Source of the DNA: Flammeovirgaceae bacterium
Lineage (GTDB): Bacteria > Bacteroidota > Bacteroidia > Cytophagales > Cyclobacteriaceae
Reading direction: 5' to 3'
Assembly (NCBI GenBank): GCA_020635915.1
Contig: JACJYU010000002.1
Span: forward strand, 434,001 to 498,000
DNA length: 64,000 nt
Each line of letters starts with the position of its first letter. The stretch's first letter is position 1. The notes below the pieces were generated by a model that worked only from the letters and a program-made list of their open reading frames with translations, did not search any database and had not been told where the DNA came from. The position numbers were made by a program, and so were the translations under genes. This document shows positions 16,419 to 24,677 of the stretch, in pieces.

Positions 16419-18872
16419 ATGATCAGCAACTACCTCAAAGTCGCCATTCGGAATATTTTCAGGAACCGGCTTACCGCATTTATCAACATAGTGGGACTTG
16501 CCCTGGCCATGGCGTGCGCGCTCCTCATCTATTTGTACATCATGGATGAGCTTAGCTACGACAAATACAACAGCAAAATCGACCGTATCTACCGGGTGAC
16601 CCGCGATTTTAAATCACCGGACGGATCGGTAAACCTTCATCTGGGAAATGTGGCCCCGCCCATTGGCCCACTGATGAAAAATGATTTTGGGGAGATCGAA
16701 GCCATGGCCCGCACCAACGGCTTTAACCTCGTCATTGGGTTGGAAGAGAACGGGGAACTGGTAAAAAATTTCACCGAGCGGAACCTTTTTGTGGCCGAGC
16801 CGGCCATTTTCAAAATATTCGACATCAAAGTTACGGCAGGCAACCCGGAGACCGCCCTCAACCGGCCATTTACCGTGATGCTTTCGGAAAAAACGGCAAA
16901 AAAATATTTTGGCGATGAGCCCAATATTATAGGCAAAAGGCTGCGCGCCAACAATGCTTTCGATATCGAGGTGACCGGTACGTTCGAGGATTTTCCCCTT
17001 CAGGCACACTGGCACCCCGAGCTGTTGGTGTCTTTCAGCACCATGGAAAACGACAACATCTACGGCAGGCAGGCATTGGAAACCAACTGGGGCAACAACG
17101 CCTTTGGCACTTACCTCCTCCTTGACGAAGGTTACGATCCCAAAAAACTGGAAGCGCAACTGCCGGCTTTTTTGGACAAACATTTTGGCACCTATGCCAT
17201 TGCCAATTATGGGGCGCCTCCTGATTTTGTTGCCTCCAAAAGAACCAGCCTGTACCTGCAAAAGGTTTCCGACATCCATTTGTATTCCCACCTGGACGAT
17301 GAGCTTGAAGTAAACGGGAACATCAACAATGTGTACATGATGGGCGTGATTGGCCTGTTCATTATCCTCATCGCTGGCTTTAATTTCATCAACCTGTCCA
17401 CCGCGCGTGCCACCAAGCGTGCAAAAGAGGTGGGGTTGAGAAAGGTGGTAGGGGCCATCAGGGGGCAGTTGATAACCCAGTACCTGAGCGAGTCCGTCCT
17501 CATCACCCTATTGGCCATGGTCCTCTCCCTGGCATTTGCTTTTATGGGCTTGGAGTGGCTGAATTCCTTTACCCAGAAAGAGCTTGCCTTGCATTTGTTT
17601 CAACAACCCCTGTTGCTTGCCGGCTTAATCACGGCCTCTGTGGCCATCGGCCTGCTGGCAGGGATATACCCCGCGTTCATTGTATCGGGGTATAGGCCAG
17701 CGCTCACCCTGAAGGGGCAACAAGGATCAGCCAGGGGGAAAGGGGCCATTCGCAAAGTGCTGGTGGTGTCCCAGTTTTCCATATCCGTGGCCTTGTTGAT
17801 TGCCACCGCCATTACCATCCAGCAATTGAGCTATTTAAACTCCAAAGACCTGGGCTTTGACAAAGACCAGGTGGTCACCCTAAGCTACTTTTCGGAATTG
17901 CAACCCAACTATGACGCTTTCTACAACGAGTTGATGAGGTCGTCCGGGATCAAAAATGCAGGAAGGTCGAGCCGTATCCCCACCGGAAGGTTGCTGGACA
18001 GCCAGGGGGCACCCCGGATCGCCATGGGGGACAGCCTGGTGAACACCGAAATCACGACCAAGAACGTAAGGGTGGACGAAAGCTTTTTCCCTACCTACAA
18101 CATACCTTTCGTGGCCGGCAGGAATTTCTCAAAGTCCATTGGCACGGACGACTCCCTGGCATTTATCGTAAACGAAACGGCCGCCAAAGCCTATGGCCTT
18201 GCCACTCCCGAAGAAGGGATCAACAGGGATTTTTCATATGGTGGCGTTACCGGAAAGCTGATAGGCGTGGTAAAGGATTTTCATTTCGAATCCCTGCACC
18301 AGGGCATTATCCCCATTGTGTTCCATCAGGGCGGGTTCAATACCATATCCGTGAAGATTGCCGGGAACAACCTGCAGGAAGGGCTGCAACAAATCGAGAA
18401 GGTATGGAGGGAATTCCTACCCAACAGGCCTTTTGAGTATCAATTCCTGGACCAGCGCTATCAACAATTGTACGAGGCGGAACAGGACCAAAGCCACCTG
18501 TTCACCATTTTCTCGGGGCTGGCCATTTTTATTGCCTGCCTGGGGCTGTTTGGGCTGGCCACCTTCAACACCCTGCAGCGGGTAAAGGAAATTGGGATTA
18601 GGAAAGTACTGGGCGCATCCGTTGCCTCCATTTTAAGGTTGCTGTCAAAAGAAATCGTGGTGCTTATTTTGGTGGCCAACCTTATTGCCTGGCCTGTTGC
18701 GTGGTATTTTATGAACAAGTGGCTTGACACTTTTGCCTACCACGTGGACATGGGCCTGCTTGTTTATTTATTGGCCGGGGCCGTAGCGGTTTTGGTGGCA
18801 CTGGTCACCGTAAGCTCACAAACCATCAAAGCAGCCATGACCAATCCCTCAAACACCTTGAGGTATGAATAG
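16419..18872 (+). CDS. ABC transporter permease, FtsX/MacB family (first of tandem pair)
   Basis: 817 residues with the duplicated MacB/FtsX layout: an N-terminal TM (about 21-43, after MISNYLKVAIRNIFRNRL), a MacB_PCD periplasmic domain, three TMs with an FtsX domain (about 305-440), a second periplasmic region and three C-terminal TMs (about 690-805) with KEIGIRKVLGASVASI. There is no ATP-binding domain and no adjacent ATPase gene, so it must work with an ATPase encoded elsewhere or have another role. Such permeases are expanded in Cytophagales and are often linked to sigma-54 control. Substrate unknown. Confidence 0.88.
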   Translation: MISNYLKVAIRNIFRNRLTAFINIVGLALAMACALLIYLYIMDELSYDKYNSKIDRIYRVTRDFKSPDGSVNLHLGNVAPPIGPLMKNDFGEIEAMARTNGFNLVIGLEENGELVKNFTERNLFVAEPAIFKIFDIKVTAGNPETALNRPFTVMLSEKTAKKYFGDEPNIIGKRLRANNAFDIEVTGTFEDFPLQAHWHPELLVSFSTMENDNIYGRQALETNWGNNAFGTYLLLDEGYDPKKLEAQLPAFLDKHFGTYAIANYGAPPDFVASKRTSLYLQKVSDIHLYSHLDDELEVNGNINNVYMMGVIGLFIILIAGFNFINLSTARATKRAKEVGLRKVVGAIRGQLITQYLSESVLITLLAMVLSLAFAFMGLEWLNSFTQKELALHLFQQPLLLAGLITASVAIGLLAGIYPAFIVSGYRPALTLKGQQGSARGKGAIRKVLVVSQFSISVALLIATAITIQQLSYLNSKDLGFDKDQVVTLSYFSELQPNYDAFYNELMRSSGIKNAGRSSRIPTGRLLDSQGAPRIAMGDSLVNTEITTKNVRVDESFFPTYNIPFVAGRNFSKSIGTDDSLAFIVNETAAKAYGLATPEEGINRDFSYGGVTGKLIGVVKDFHFESLHQGIIPIVFHQGGFNTISVKIAGNNLQEGLQQIEKVWREFLPNRPFEYQFLDQRYQQLYEAEQDQSHLFTIFSGLAIFIACLGLFGLATFNTLQRVKEIGIRKVLGASVASILRLLSKEIVVLILVANLIAWPVAWYFMNKWLDTFAYHVDMGLLVYLLAGAVAVLVALVTVSSQTIKAAMTNPSNTLRYE

Positions 18873-18918
18873 TCCAACAATGGGCCAGCAGTAAGGCAAC
18901 GGTATAAAAAAAACAGCC

Positions 18919-21327
18919 ATGATCTCCAACTACCTCAAAATCGGAATCAGAAACCTGTTAAAGCACAAGCTTTTTTCTTTCATCACCATCGCAGGAATGG
19001 CAATCAGTATAGCATCCTGTTTGTTGATTTCAATCTACGTGTGGGATGAACTCAGTTTCGACAATTACCATCCTGATGGAGATCGAACATTTCGGATTTA
19101 CAATATCAGAACAGGCGATGATGGTGTCACCAATTATCTACCCATAGTGCCACCTGCCTTTGGCCCTGCTTTGCAAAAGGATTATCCCGAGGTAGCGTCA
19201 ACCCTTCGGGTGCTGGACACTTATGGTGCACGGCTTTTTGAGTTGGATGGGGAAAAGGTCAAAGAAGGGGATGGCATCTATGCGGAGCCTACCATCTTTG
19301 ACATGCTCACCATTGCACCTACCGAAGGTGATGCCGGCACCGCCTTATTGGAACCTTACTCCGTTGTGCTTTCCCAGCCCTTGGCCGAAAAGTATTTTGG
19401 GAAAAAGGACCCCGTGGGCGAATTGATAAAAATTTCCGGTGACGAGTTTAAAATCACCGGTGTCTTTGGCCCCATTCCACGAAACTCGCACCTTCAGCCC
19501 AAGTACATTATGTCATTTGCCACCATCCTGAAATTTGTGTCCCCTGAACGGATGGAAAGCTGGAGGTGGCAACAGTTCTTTACCTATGTGAAATTACACC
19601 CCGGGAGCTCTTCAGTGCAGTTTGAAAACAAACTGGAAGGGTTTGCCAAAAAATACGCCTGGCCGGTAACGGAACCGCTCGGGTTTGTTTATACGCCCCA
19701 TATCCAAAACATTGCGGACATCCACCTGCATTCCTCCAATTTTGAATGGGAGATTGCACAACGGGGCAGCGCCCAATCGGTTTATGTGCTGGGGGGCACT
19801 GCACTGTTTATCCTGATTATTGCCTCGTTGAATTTTATCAACCTCTCCACGGCCCGGTCCCTCAAGAGAATGAAAGAGGTGGGCATACGCAAAGTTGCAG
19901 GCGCAGCACGGCCGCAACTCATCATGCAGTTTATAGGCGAGTTGGTAATGATCACCGTTATCGGGCTTCTCATCGCCATCGTTGTCGTGCAGGTGGCCTT
20001 CCCATACCTTAATGAATTTACAGGCAAGTCCATTGCCCCTCCCCTTACCTTCGGTTTTGTGCTGGGCCTAACAGCACTCGCCCTGGCCCTTGGTGTCCTG
20101 GCCGGTAGCTACCCCGCCTTTCAGCTTTCCAGGTTTCGTCCAGCCACGGTGATCTACCACCGCAGTGGTGGCAAAAAAGAAACAAGTCTCTATAGAAACA
20201 CCCTGGTGGTGTTGCAGTTCATATTTTCATTCTTCCTTATCACCGGGTCCTGGATTGTGTTGTCCCAAAACAACCTGCTCCATAACAAAGACCTGGGGTT
20301 TGACAAAAGTCAGTTGATGGTGCTGTACCTCAATGAGGAGGTACGCCCAAATTTTGAGGCCGTAAAACAGGAATTCCTCCAAAATCCTAAAATAACGCAT
20401 GCTTCTGCCAGCTACGGCCTGCCCGGGGACATCGTGGCCGGGGATGGCGTAAAAGACCCCACTACGGGAAAAGAGCTTCCGGCCAACCTTTTTTGTGTTG
20501 ATTATGACTATATAAAAACGCTGGGGATGGAGGTCGTGGCCGGCAGGGATTTTTCCAGGGCGTATGGGTCAGATGCAAAAAGGGGCTTTATCCTCAATGA
20601 GACCGCAGTGAAAACCTATGGCTTCGGCACCCCTGAAGAGGCCATTGGCCACCCACTTGCCTGGGACATGTGGGAGAAGTGGGAAGGCGATACCATCAAG
20701 CAGGGGGAAGTTATCGGGGTGGTAAAAGACTTCCATTTCAAAAGCCTGCGCGAACAGATGACCCCCGTGGTTTTACAGGTTTTCCCTCCATCCTTCTACA
20801 CGCTTACCCTCAAAGTGAAGCCGGAAGATATGGCGGCCACCATCGCCTTTTGCAAGGACACCTATGAAAAACTGATCCCCGAAATTCCTTTCAGTTATAA
20901 ATTCCTGGACAGCAATTTTGAAAAAATGTACAAGGCGGAAGAAAAGCTGTCAGTGCTCTTTACCGTTTTTTCCGGGTTGGCCATCCTGGTGGCCTGCATG
21001 GGGTTGTTTGGATTGGTGGAGTACAGTGTCAACCAGCGGGTAAGGGAAATTGGCATCAGGAAAGTGTTTGGCGCCAGCGTTGACTCATTGGTGCTCCTGC
21101 TGACAAAAAAATACTTTGCATTGATTGCCATTGCGTTTGTCATCGTCATCCCCATTAGCTACTACGCGGCAAACCAATGGCTTTCCACCTTTGCTTACCG
21201 CATCAGCATCAGCCCGCTCATATATGCCAAGGCCTGCCTGTTGATTGTGTTTATCACCCTGCTCACCGTTAGCTTCCAGTCGGTAAAAGCCGCCCTTGCC
21301 AATCCTGCCACCACCCTGATGGAGTAA
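18919..21327 (+). CDS. ABC transporter permease, FtsX/MacB family (second of tandem pair)
   Basis: 802 residues, collinear with the preceding gene and clearly paralogous (MISNYLKIGIRNLLKHKL at the N-terminus, REIGIRKVFGASVDSL before the last TMs). It has the same 1+3+3 TM arrangement with two periplasmic domains. The 46 bp gap to the first permease contains no promoter or terminator, so both are on one transcript. Divergence in the periplasmic domains suggests a heterodimer or separate substrates. No ATPase partner is nearby. Confidence 0.88.
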   Translation: MISNYLKIGIRNLLKHKLFSFITIAGMAISIASCLLISIYVWDELSFDNYHPDGDRTFRIYNIRTGDDGVTNYLPIVPPAFGPALQKDYPEVASTLRVLDTYGARLFELDGEKVKEGDGIYAEPTIFDMLTIAPTEGDAGTALLEPYSVVLSQPLAEKYFGKKDPVGELIKISGDEFKITGVFGPIPRNSHLQPKYIMSFATILKFVSPERMESWRWQQFFTYVKLHPGSSSVQFENKLEGFAKKYAWPVTEPLGFVYTPHIQNIADIHLHSSNFEWEIAQRGSAQSVYVLGGTALFILIIASLNFINLSTARSLKRMKEVGIRKVAGAARPQLIMQFIGELVMITVIGLLIAIVVVQVAFPYLNEFTGKSIAPPLTFGFVLGLTALALALGVLAGSYPAFQLSRFRPATVIYHRSGGKKETSLYRNTLVVLQFIFSFFLITGSWIVLSQNNLLHNKDLGFDKSQLMVLYLNEEVRPNFEAVKQEFLQNPKITHASASYGLPGDIVAGDGVKDPTTGKELPANLFCVDYDYIKTLGMEVVAGRDFSRAYGSDAKRGFILNETAVKTYGFGTPEEAIGHPLAWDMWEKWEGDTIKQGEVIGVVKDFHFKSLREQMTPVVLQVFPPSFYTLTLKVKPEDMAATIAFCKDTYEKLIPEIPFSYKFLDSNFEKMYKAEEKLSVLFTVFSGLAILVACMGLFGLVEYSVNQRVREIGIRKVFGASVDSLVLLLTKKYFALIAIAFVIVIPISYYAANQWLSTFAYRISISPLIYAKACLLIVFITLLTVSFQSVKAALANPATTLME

Positions 21328-21455
21328 GCCTGTCAAAATCCGGGCGGGCTTGTGGTTGCCCTTGGCAGCCATGCTTTGCCCTATTGCCATCTTGGTTAAA
21401 CCTTTTGCCCCCAGGGGCATCTAACACCCGTTAGGGAAAAAATTTACATAAAAGG
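21328..21455. other. Short non-coding stretch between permease genes and the arginine promoter
   Basis: 128 bp with no gene and no recognisable terminator hairpin with a T-run. Confidence 0.4.
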
Positions 21456-21488
21456 TTGATTTATTGGGTTTATTACCTTTTACCTTTG
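21456..21488 (+). promoter_or_regulatory. Bacteroidota-type promoter of the arginine operon
   Basis: A -7 box TACCTTTG at 21481-21488 matches TAnnTTTG perfectly. A TTG at 21456-21458 lies 22 bases upstream as the -33 element; a second TTG follows at 21464. The start would be near 21495, giving a leader of about 265 bases before the first large gene. Confidence 0.65.
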
Positions 21489-21525
21489 TAGCACAAAAGG
21501 ATGACACTTTAAGCAAAAAAAGGAA

Positions 21526-21663
21526 TTGAAAAACACATCTCCATCCATTGAGTCAGTGAGCCCCTACGGCCACGGTACCCTTGCCAAAGGGGGACTCGTT
21601 GATATCCTTTTCACCTCTCCTTCCAGGGCCATAAGGCGCATACGAAGGCAAATCCGCATTTGA
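21526..21663 (+). CDS. Arginine-rich leader peptide (candidate argL)
   Basis: 45 codons from TTG (after AAAAAAAGGAA) to TGA. A same-frame GTG at 21556 is an alternative start. The first two thirds are unremarkable, but the last 12 sense codons (21625-21660) include six Arg codons (AGG, AGG, CGC, CGA, AGG, CGC), giving SRAIRRIRRQIRI. The stop lies inside the first strand of a set of competing hairpins just before the arginine biosynthesis genes. This is the design of a leader peptide that senses charged tRNA-Arg by ribosome stalling. Translation is unproven, and I know of no described homolog. Confidence 0.55.
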   Translation: MKNTSPSIESVSPYGHGTLAKGGLVDILFTSPSRAIRRIRRQIRI

Positions 21664-21740
21664 TATAGCCGGGGTCACAGGCTATGCGAAATGCGGCAAG
21701 GCATTTCGCCTTTCGTGCTTTCGCACATTTTCCTTTTTTT
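21655..21740 (+). promoter_or_regulatory. Candidate transcription attenuator of the arginine operon
   Basis: Strand 1 (21655-21670) pairs with strand 2 (21680-21695): CGCATTT with AAATGCG and ATAGCC with GGCTAT, separated by a 3x3 internal loop. Strand 2 can instead pair with strand 3 as a perfect 9 bp stem, GCGAAATGC (21686-21694) with GCATTTCGC (21701-21709). Strand 3 also overlaps a hairpin AAGGC-ATTTC-GCCTT (21698-21712), followed by GTGC-TTTC-GCAC (21715-21726) and a T-rich run TTTTCCTTTTTTT (21728-21740), which would act as terminator. The 1:2 and 2:3 pairings exclude each other, and the leader ORF ends inside strand 1. Confidence 0.6.
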
Positions 21741-21760
21741 CACCATTTTAACTTAAGGCA

Positions 21761-22504
21761 TTGAACGATAATAATATCATCGTTCGTTTGGCCACGCCAG
21801 ACGACACCCATTACTCTGAAGCCATCACAGAGGAGATGGCCCTATCCGCCCAGGTGCGCGGTACGGGCATTTCAAGAAGGACACCTGAATATGTGAAGAG
21901 GAAAATGGAAGAAGGTAAGGCGGTGATCGCGGTTGCCCGCGGCAACACCTGGGTAGGCTTCTGTTACATCGAAGTTTGGGACCACGAAAAATTTGTGGCC
22001 AACTCCGGGCTGGTGGTCTCCCCGCCCTTCAGGAACACGGGCATCGCCCGGGAGATCAAAACCAAAATATTTGAGCTCTCCCGGAAAAAATACCCCCACT
22101 CCAAAATCTTTGGCCTCACCACAGGCCTGGCCGTGATGAAGATCAATTCCAGCCTGGGCTACAAGCCCGTTACTTACTCGGAACTTACCACCGATGAGGC
22201 ATTTTGGAAGGGCTGTCAAAGCTGTGTCAACTTCGACATCCTCACCATGAAGCAGCGGAAAAACTGCATTTGCACGGCCATGCTGTATGATCCTGCCACG
22301 GAAACCGCCAAAGTGGGATTGCCCACCGCGGCCACCGCGGTGACCGCCAAAGGCGTGCGCAAAAAACGCAAGCGTGAATTCAAAGGCAATTTCAAATTGT
22401 TTGAGCGCTGGATAAGGCTCAAAAAAAACATCCTGCTCAAAGACAGGGCCAAAAAAAATGGAAAGAAGCCCGGCAATGTTTTATTTAAAATATTTTTCTG
22501 GTAA
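21761..22504 (+). CDS. GNAT acyltransferase, probable N-acylglutamate synthase of the arginine operon
   Basis: 247 residues from a TTG; later starts would remove the first strand of the GNAT fold. Acyl-CoA-binding motif A is VVSPPFRNTGIAREI at residues 85-99 (R-x-x-G-x-A). Four cysteines, C152-x2-C155 and C169-x-C171, suggest a metal-binding or structural cluster not usual in GNATs. Residues 190-247 are a strongly basic tail. As first gene of the operon, and with no argA or argJ present, the likely job is acylation of glutamate (acetyl or succinyl). From memory, divergent GNATs have been assigned this role in Bacteroidota. It overlaps argG by one base (TAATG). Confidence 0.75.
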   Translation: MNDNNIIVRLATPDDTHYSEAITEEMALSAQVRGTGISRRTPEYVKRKMEEGKAVIAVARGNTWVGFCYIEVWDHEKFVANSGLVVSPPFRNTGIAREIKTKIFELSRKKYPHSKIFGLTTGLAVMKINSSLGYKPVTYSELTTDEAFWKGCQSCVNFDILTMKQRKNCICTAMLYDPATETAKVGLPTAATAVTAKGVRKKRKREFKGNFKLFERWIRLKKNILLKDRAKKNGKKPGNVLFKIFFW

Positions 22505-23709
22505 TGGGAAAAAAAGTGGTACTGGCGTTTAGTGGCGGGTTGGATACCTCGTATTGCGCCAAGATGTTAAGCGATGGCCTTGGCCACGAAGTGCACACCC
22601 TCATCGTGAACACCGGGGGCTTCTCCGAAGAAGGCCTGGAAGAAATCGAAAAGCGGGCGCTTTCCCTCGGGGTGGCCTCCCATAAGGCAGTGGACGAGAC
22701 AAAAAAATTCTATGAAAAAGCCATCCGCTTCCTGGTCTTTGGCAATGTGCTCAAAAATGGCACCTATCCATTAAGCGTAAGCGCAGAGCGCCTTTCACAG
22801 GCCATGGCCATTGCCCGCTATGCCAATGAAATAAAGGCCACGGCCATTGCCCATGGAAGCACCGGGGCAGGCAATGACCAGGTGCGCTTTGACATGGCTT
22901 TTAGGATATTGTGCCCCGGCAAGGAGGTCATCACCCCTATCCGCGACATGCGGTTGAGCCGCGAAGAAGAAATTGGTTACCTCAAGGCCAAAGGCGTTGC
23001 CTTCGACTTTGCAAAGGCCACCTACTCCATCAACAAGGGGCTATGGGGCACCTCGGTGGGCGGAAAGGAAACCCTGCAGTCGATGGGCATGCTGCCCGAA
23101 GAGGCCTGGCCCACGCCCATCACAAAATCCGGGGCCGAAGAGGTAAGGTTGTCCTTTGTAAAAGGAGAGCTTGTAAAAATCAACCACAAACATTTTGGCC
23201 ATCCTGTGGACGCCATTCATTACCTCCAGGACATAGCGGGCCCGTTTGGGATCGGCAGGGATGTGCACGTGGGCGATACCATCATCGGGATAAAGGGGCG
23301 CGTGGGTTTTGAAGCGGCTGCGCCCCTGCTCATCATCAAGGCACACCACGCACTGGAAAAGCACGTGCTCACCAAGTGGCAACTTAGCTGGAAGGACCAA
23401 CTCGGGCAGTTTTACGGCAACTGGCTGCATGAAGGACAGTACTTCGACCCGGTCATGCGCGACATTGAGGCCTTCCTCCACCACTCCCAACAAAACGTAA
23501 CAGGCGAGGTATCCGTCACTTTGTTTCCCCATTACTTCCAAATCAATGGCATACACTCCCCATACGATCTGATGTCTGCCAAATTTGGAAAGTATGGAGA
23601 AATGAACCTGGGCTGGACAGGGGAAGATGTGAGGGGGTTCACAAAAATATTTGCCAATCCGGCAATAATCCATCATCAGGTAATGCAAGAAGCCAATAAT
23701 GAAAAATAA
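22504..23709 (+). CDS. argG: Argininosuccinate synthase
   Basis: 401 residues, full length for ArgG. The PP-loop LAFSGGLDTSYCAK at residues 7-20 binds ATP, and the GSTGAGNDQVRF segment (about 119-130) binds citrulline and aspartate. It joins citrulline and aspartate using ATP in the cytosol. Its start overlaps the GNAT stop by one base, and its end overlaps argC by 11 bases, so translation is coupled through the operon. Confidence 0.96.
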   Translation: MGKKVVLAFSGGLDTSYCAKMLSDGLGHEVHTLIVNTGGFSEEGLEEIEKRALSLGVASHKAVDETKKFYEKAIRFLVFGNVLKNGTYPLSVSAERLSQAMAIARYANEIKATAIAHGSTGAGNDQVRFDMAFRILCPGKEVITPIRDMRLSREEEIGYLKAKGVAFDFAKATYSINKGLWGTSVGGKETLQSMGMLPEEAWPTPITKSGAEEVRLSFVKGELVKINHKHFGHPVDAIHYLQDIAGPFGIGRDVHVGDTIIGIKGRVGFEAAAPLLIIKAHHALEKHVLTKWQLSWKDQLGQFYGNWLHEGQYFDPVMRDIEAFLHHSQQNVTGEVSVTLFPHYFQINGIHSPYDLMSAKFGKYGEMNLGWTGEDVRGFTKIFANPAIIHHQVMQEANNEK

Positions 23710-24676
23710 AATAAAAGCAGGAATTGTAGGCGGGGCAGGCTATACCGGTGGGGAAATGGTGCGGCTGCTGGTCAACCATCCCCATGTTGAAATAGCCTTT
23801 GTGCAAAGCCGCAGCCAGTCGGGGAAAATGGTTTCTGACATACACCGGGATTTGCTGGGCGACTGCGACCTTGTATTTACCGGCTCGCACCGCCATCCCG
23901 TGGATGTGGTTTTCCTTTGCCTGGGCCATGGGGAAAGCAAGGTTTTTTTGGAAGGTGCGGGCATCCCATCGTCCACCAAAGTGATCGACCTAAGCCAGGA
24001 TTTTCGACTGGGGGAAAAATCAAATGGTAGGGATTTCGTGTACGGTTTGCCCGAATTGAACAAGGAAGCCATAAAGCAGGCGGGCAACATCGCCAACCCG
24101 GGATGCTTTGCCACCACTATAATGTTGGGCTTATTGCCGTTGGCCGGTGAAGGGGCCCTTGGGGAAGTGCACGCCACCGGCATCACGGGCTCCACCGGTG
24201 CAGGCCAGCAATTGCAGGAGACCTCGCACTTTAGCTGGCGGGCCAATAATATCTCAGCGTACAAAACCCTCACCCACCAGCACCTTAAGGAAATCAACCA
24301 AACGTTAAAGGGCCTACAGCCCGGGTTCAATGGTGGCGTTCATTTCGTGCCATGGCGTGGTGCTTTTAGCCGGGGCATCTATGTGAGTGCCATAACAAAG
24401 TCATCAATGTCGTTGGGGGAAGCCTATGGGTTGTATGGTGCGTTCTACAAAGCGGCCCCCTTTACGCATGTTTCCGAATCAATGATCGATTTAAAGCAGG
24501 TGGTCAACACGAACAAATGCCTTGTCCACATTGAAAAAGTCAAGGGCAACCTGGTGGTCCACACCGCTACGGACAACCTATTGAAAGGGGCAAGCGGCCA
24601 GGCCGTCCAGAATATGAACTTGATGTTTGGCCTTGACGAGGCCGAGGGGCTAAGGCTAAAAGCCAACATTCATTAG
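23699..24676 (+). CDS. argC: N-acyl-gamma-glutamyl-phosphate reductase
   Basis: 325 residues. An NADPH-binding loop GIVGGAGYTGGEMVRLL begins near residue 7, and the catalytic Cys is in NPGCFATT at about residue 137. The substrate-binding HFSWRANNISAYK and GVHFVPW segments fit the family. It reduces the acylglutamyl phosphate made by ArgB to the semialdehyde. The following aminotransferase step (argD) has no gene in this operon, so that enzyme must be encoded elsewhere. Confidence 0.95.
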   Translation: MKNKIKAGIVGGAGYTGGEMVRLLVNHPHVEIAFVQSRSQSGKMVSDIHRDLLGDCDLVFTGSHRHPVDVVFLCLGHGESKVFLEGAGIPSSTKVIDLSQDFRLGEKSNGRDFVYGLPELNKEAIKQAGNIANPGCFATTIMLGLLPLAGEGALGEVHATGITGSTGAGQQLQETSHFSWRANNISAYKTLTHQHLKEINQTLKGLQPGFNGGVHFVPWRGAFSRGIYVSAITKSSMSLGEAYGLYGAFYKAAPFTHVSESMIDLKQVVNTNKCLVHIEKVKGNLVVHTATDNLLKGASGQAVQNMNLMFGLDEAEGLRLKANIH

Positions 24677-24677
24677 C

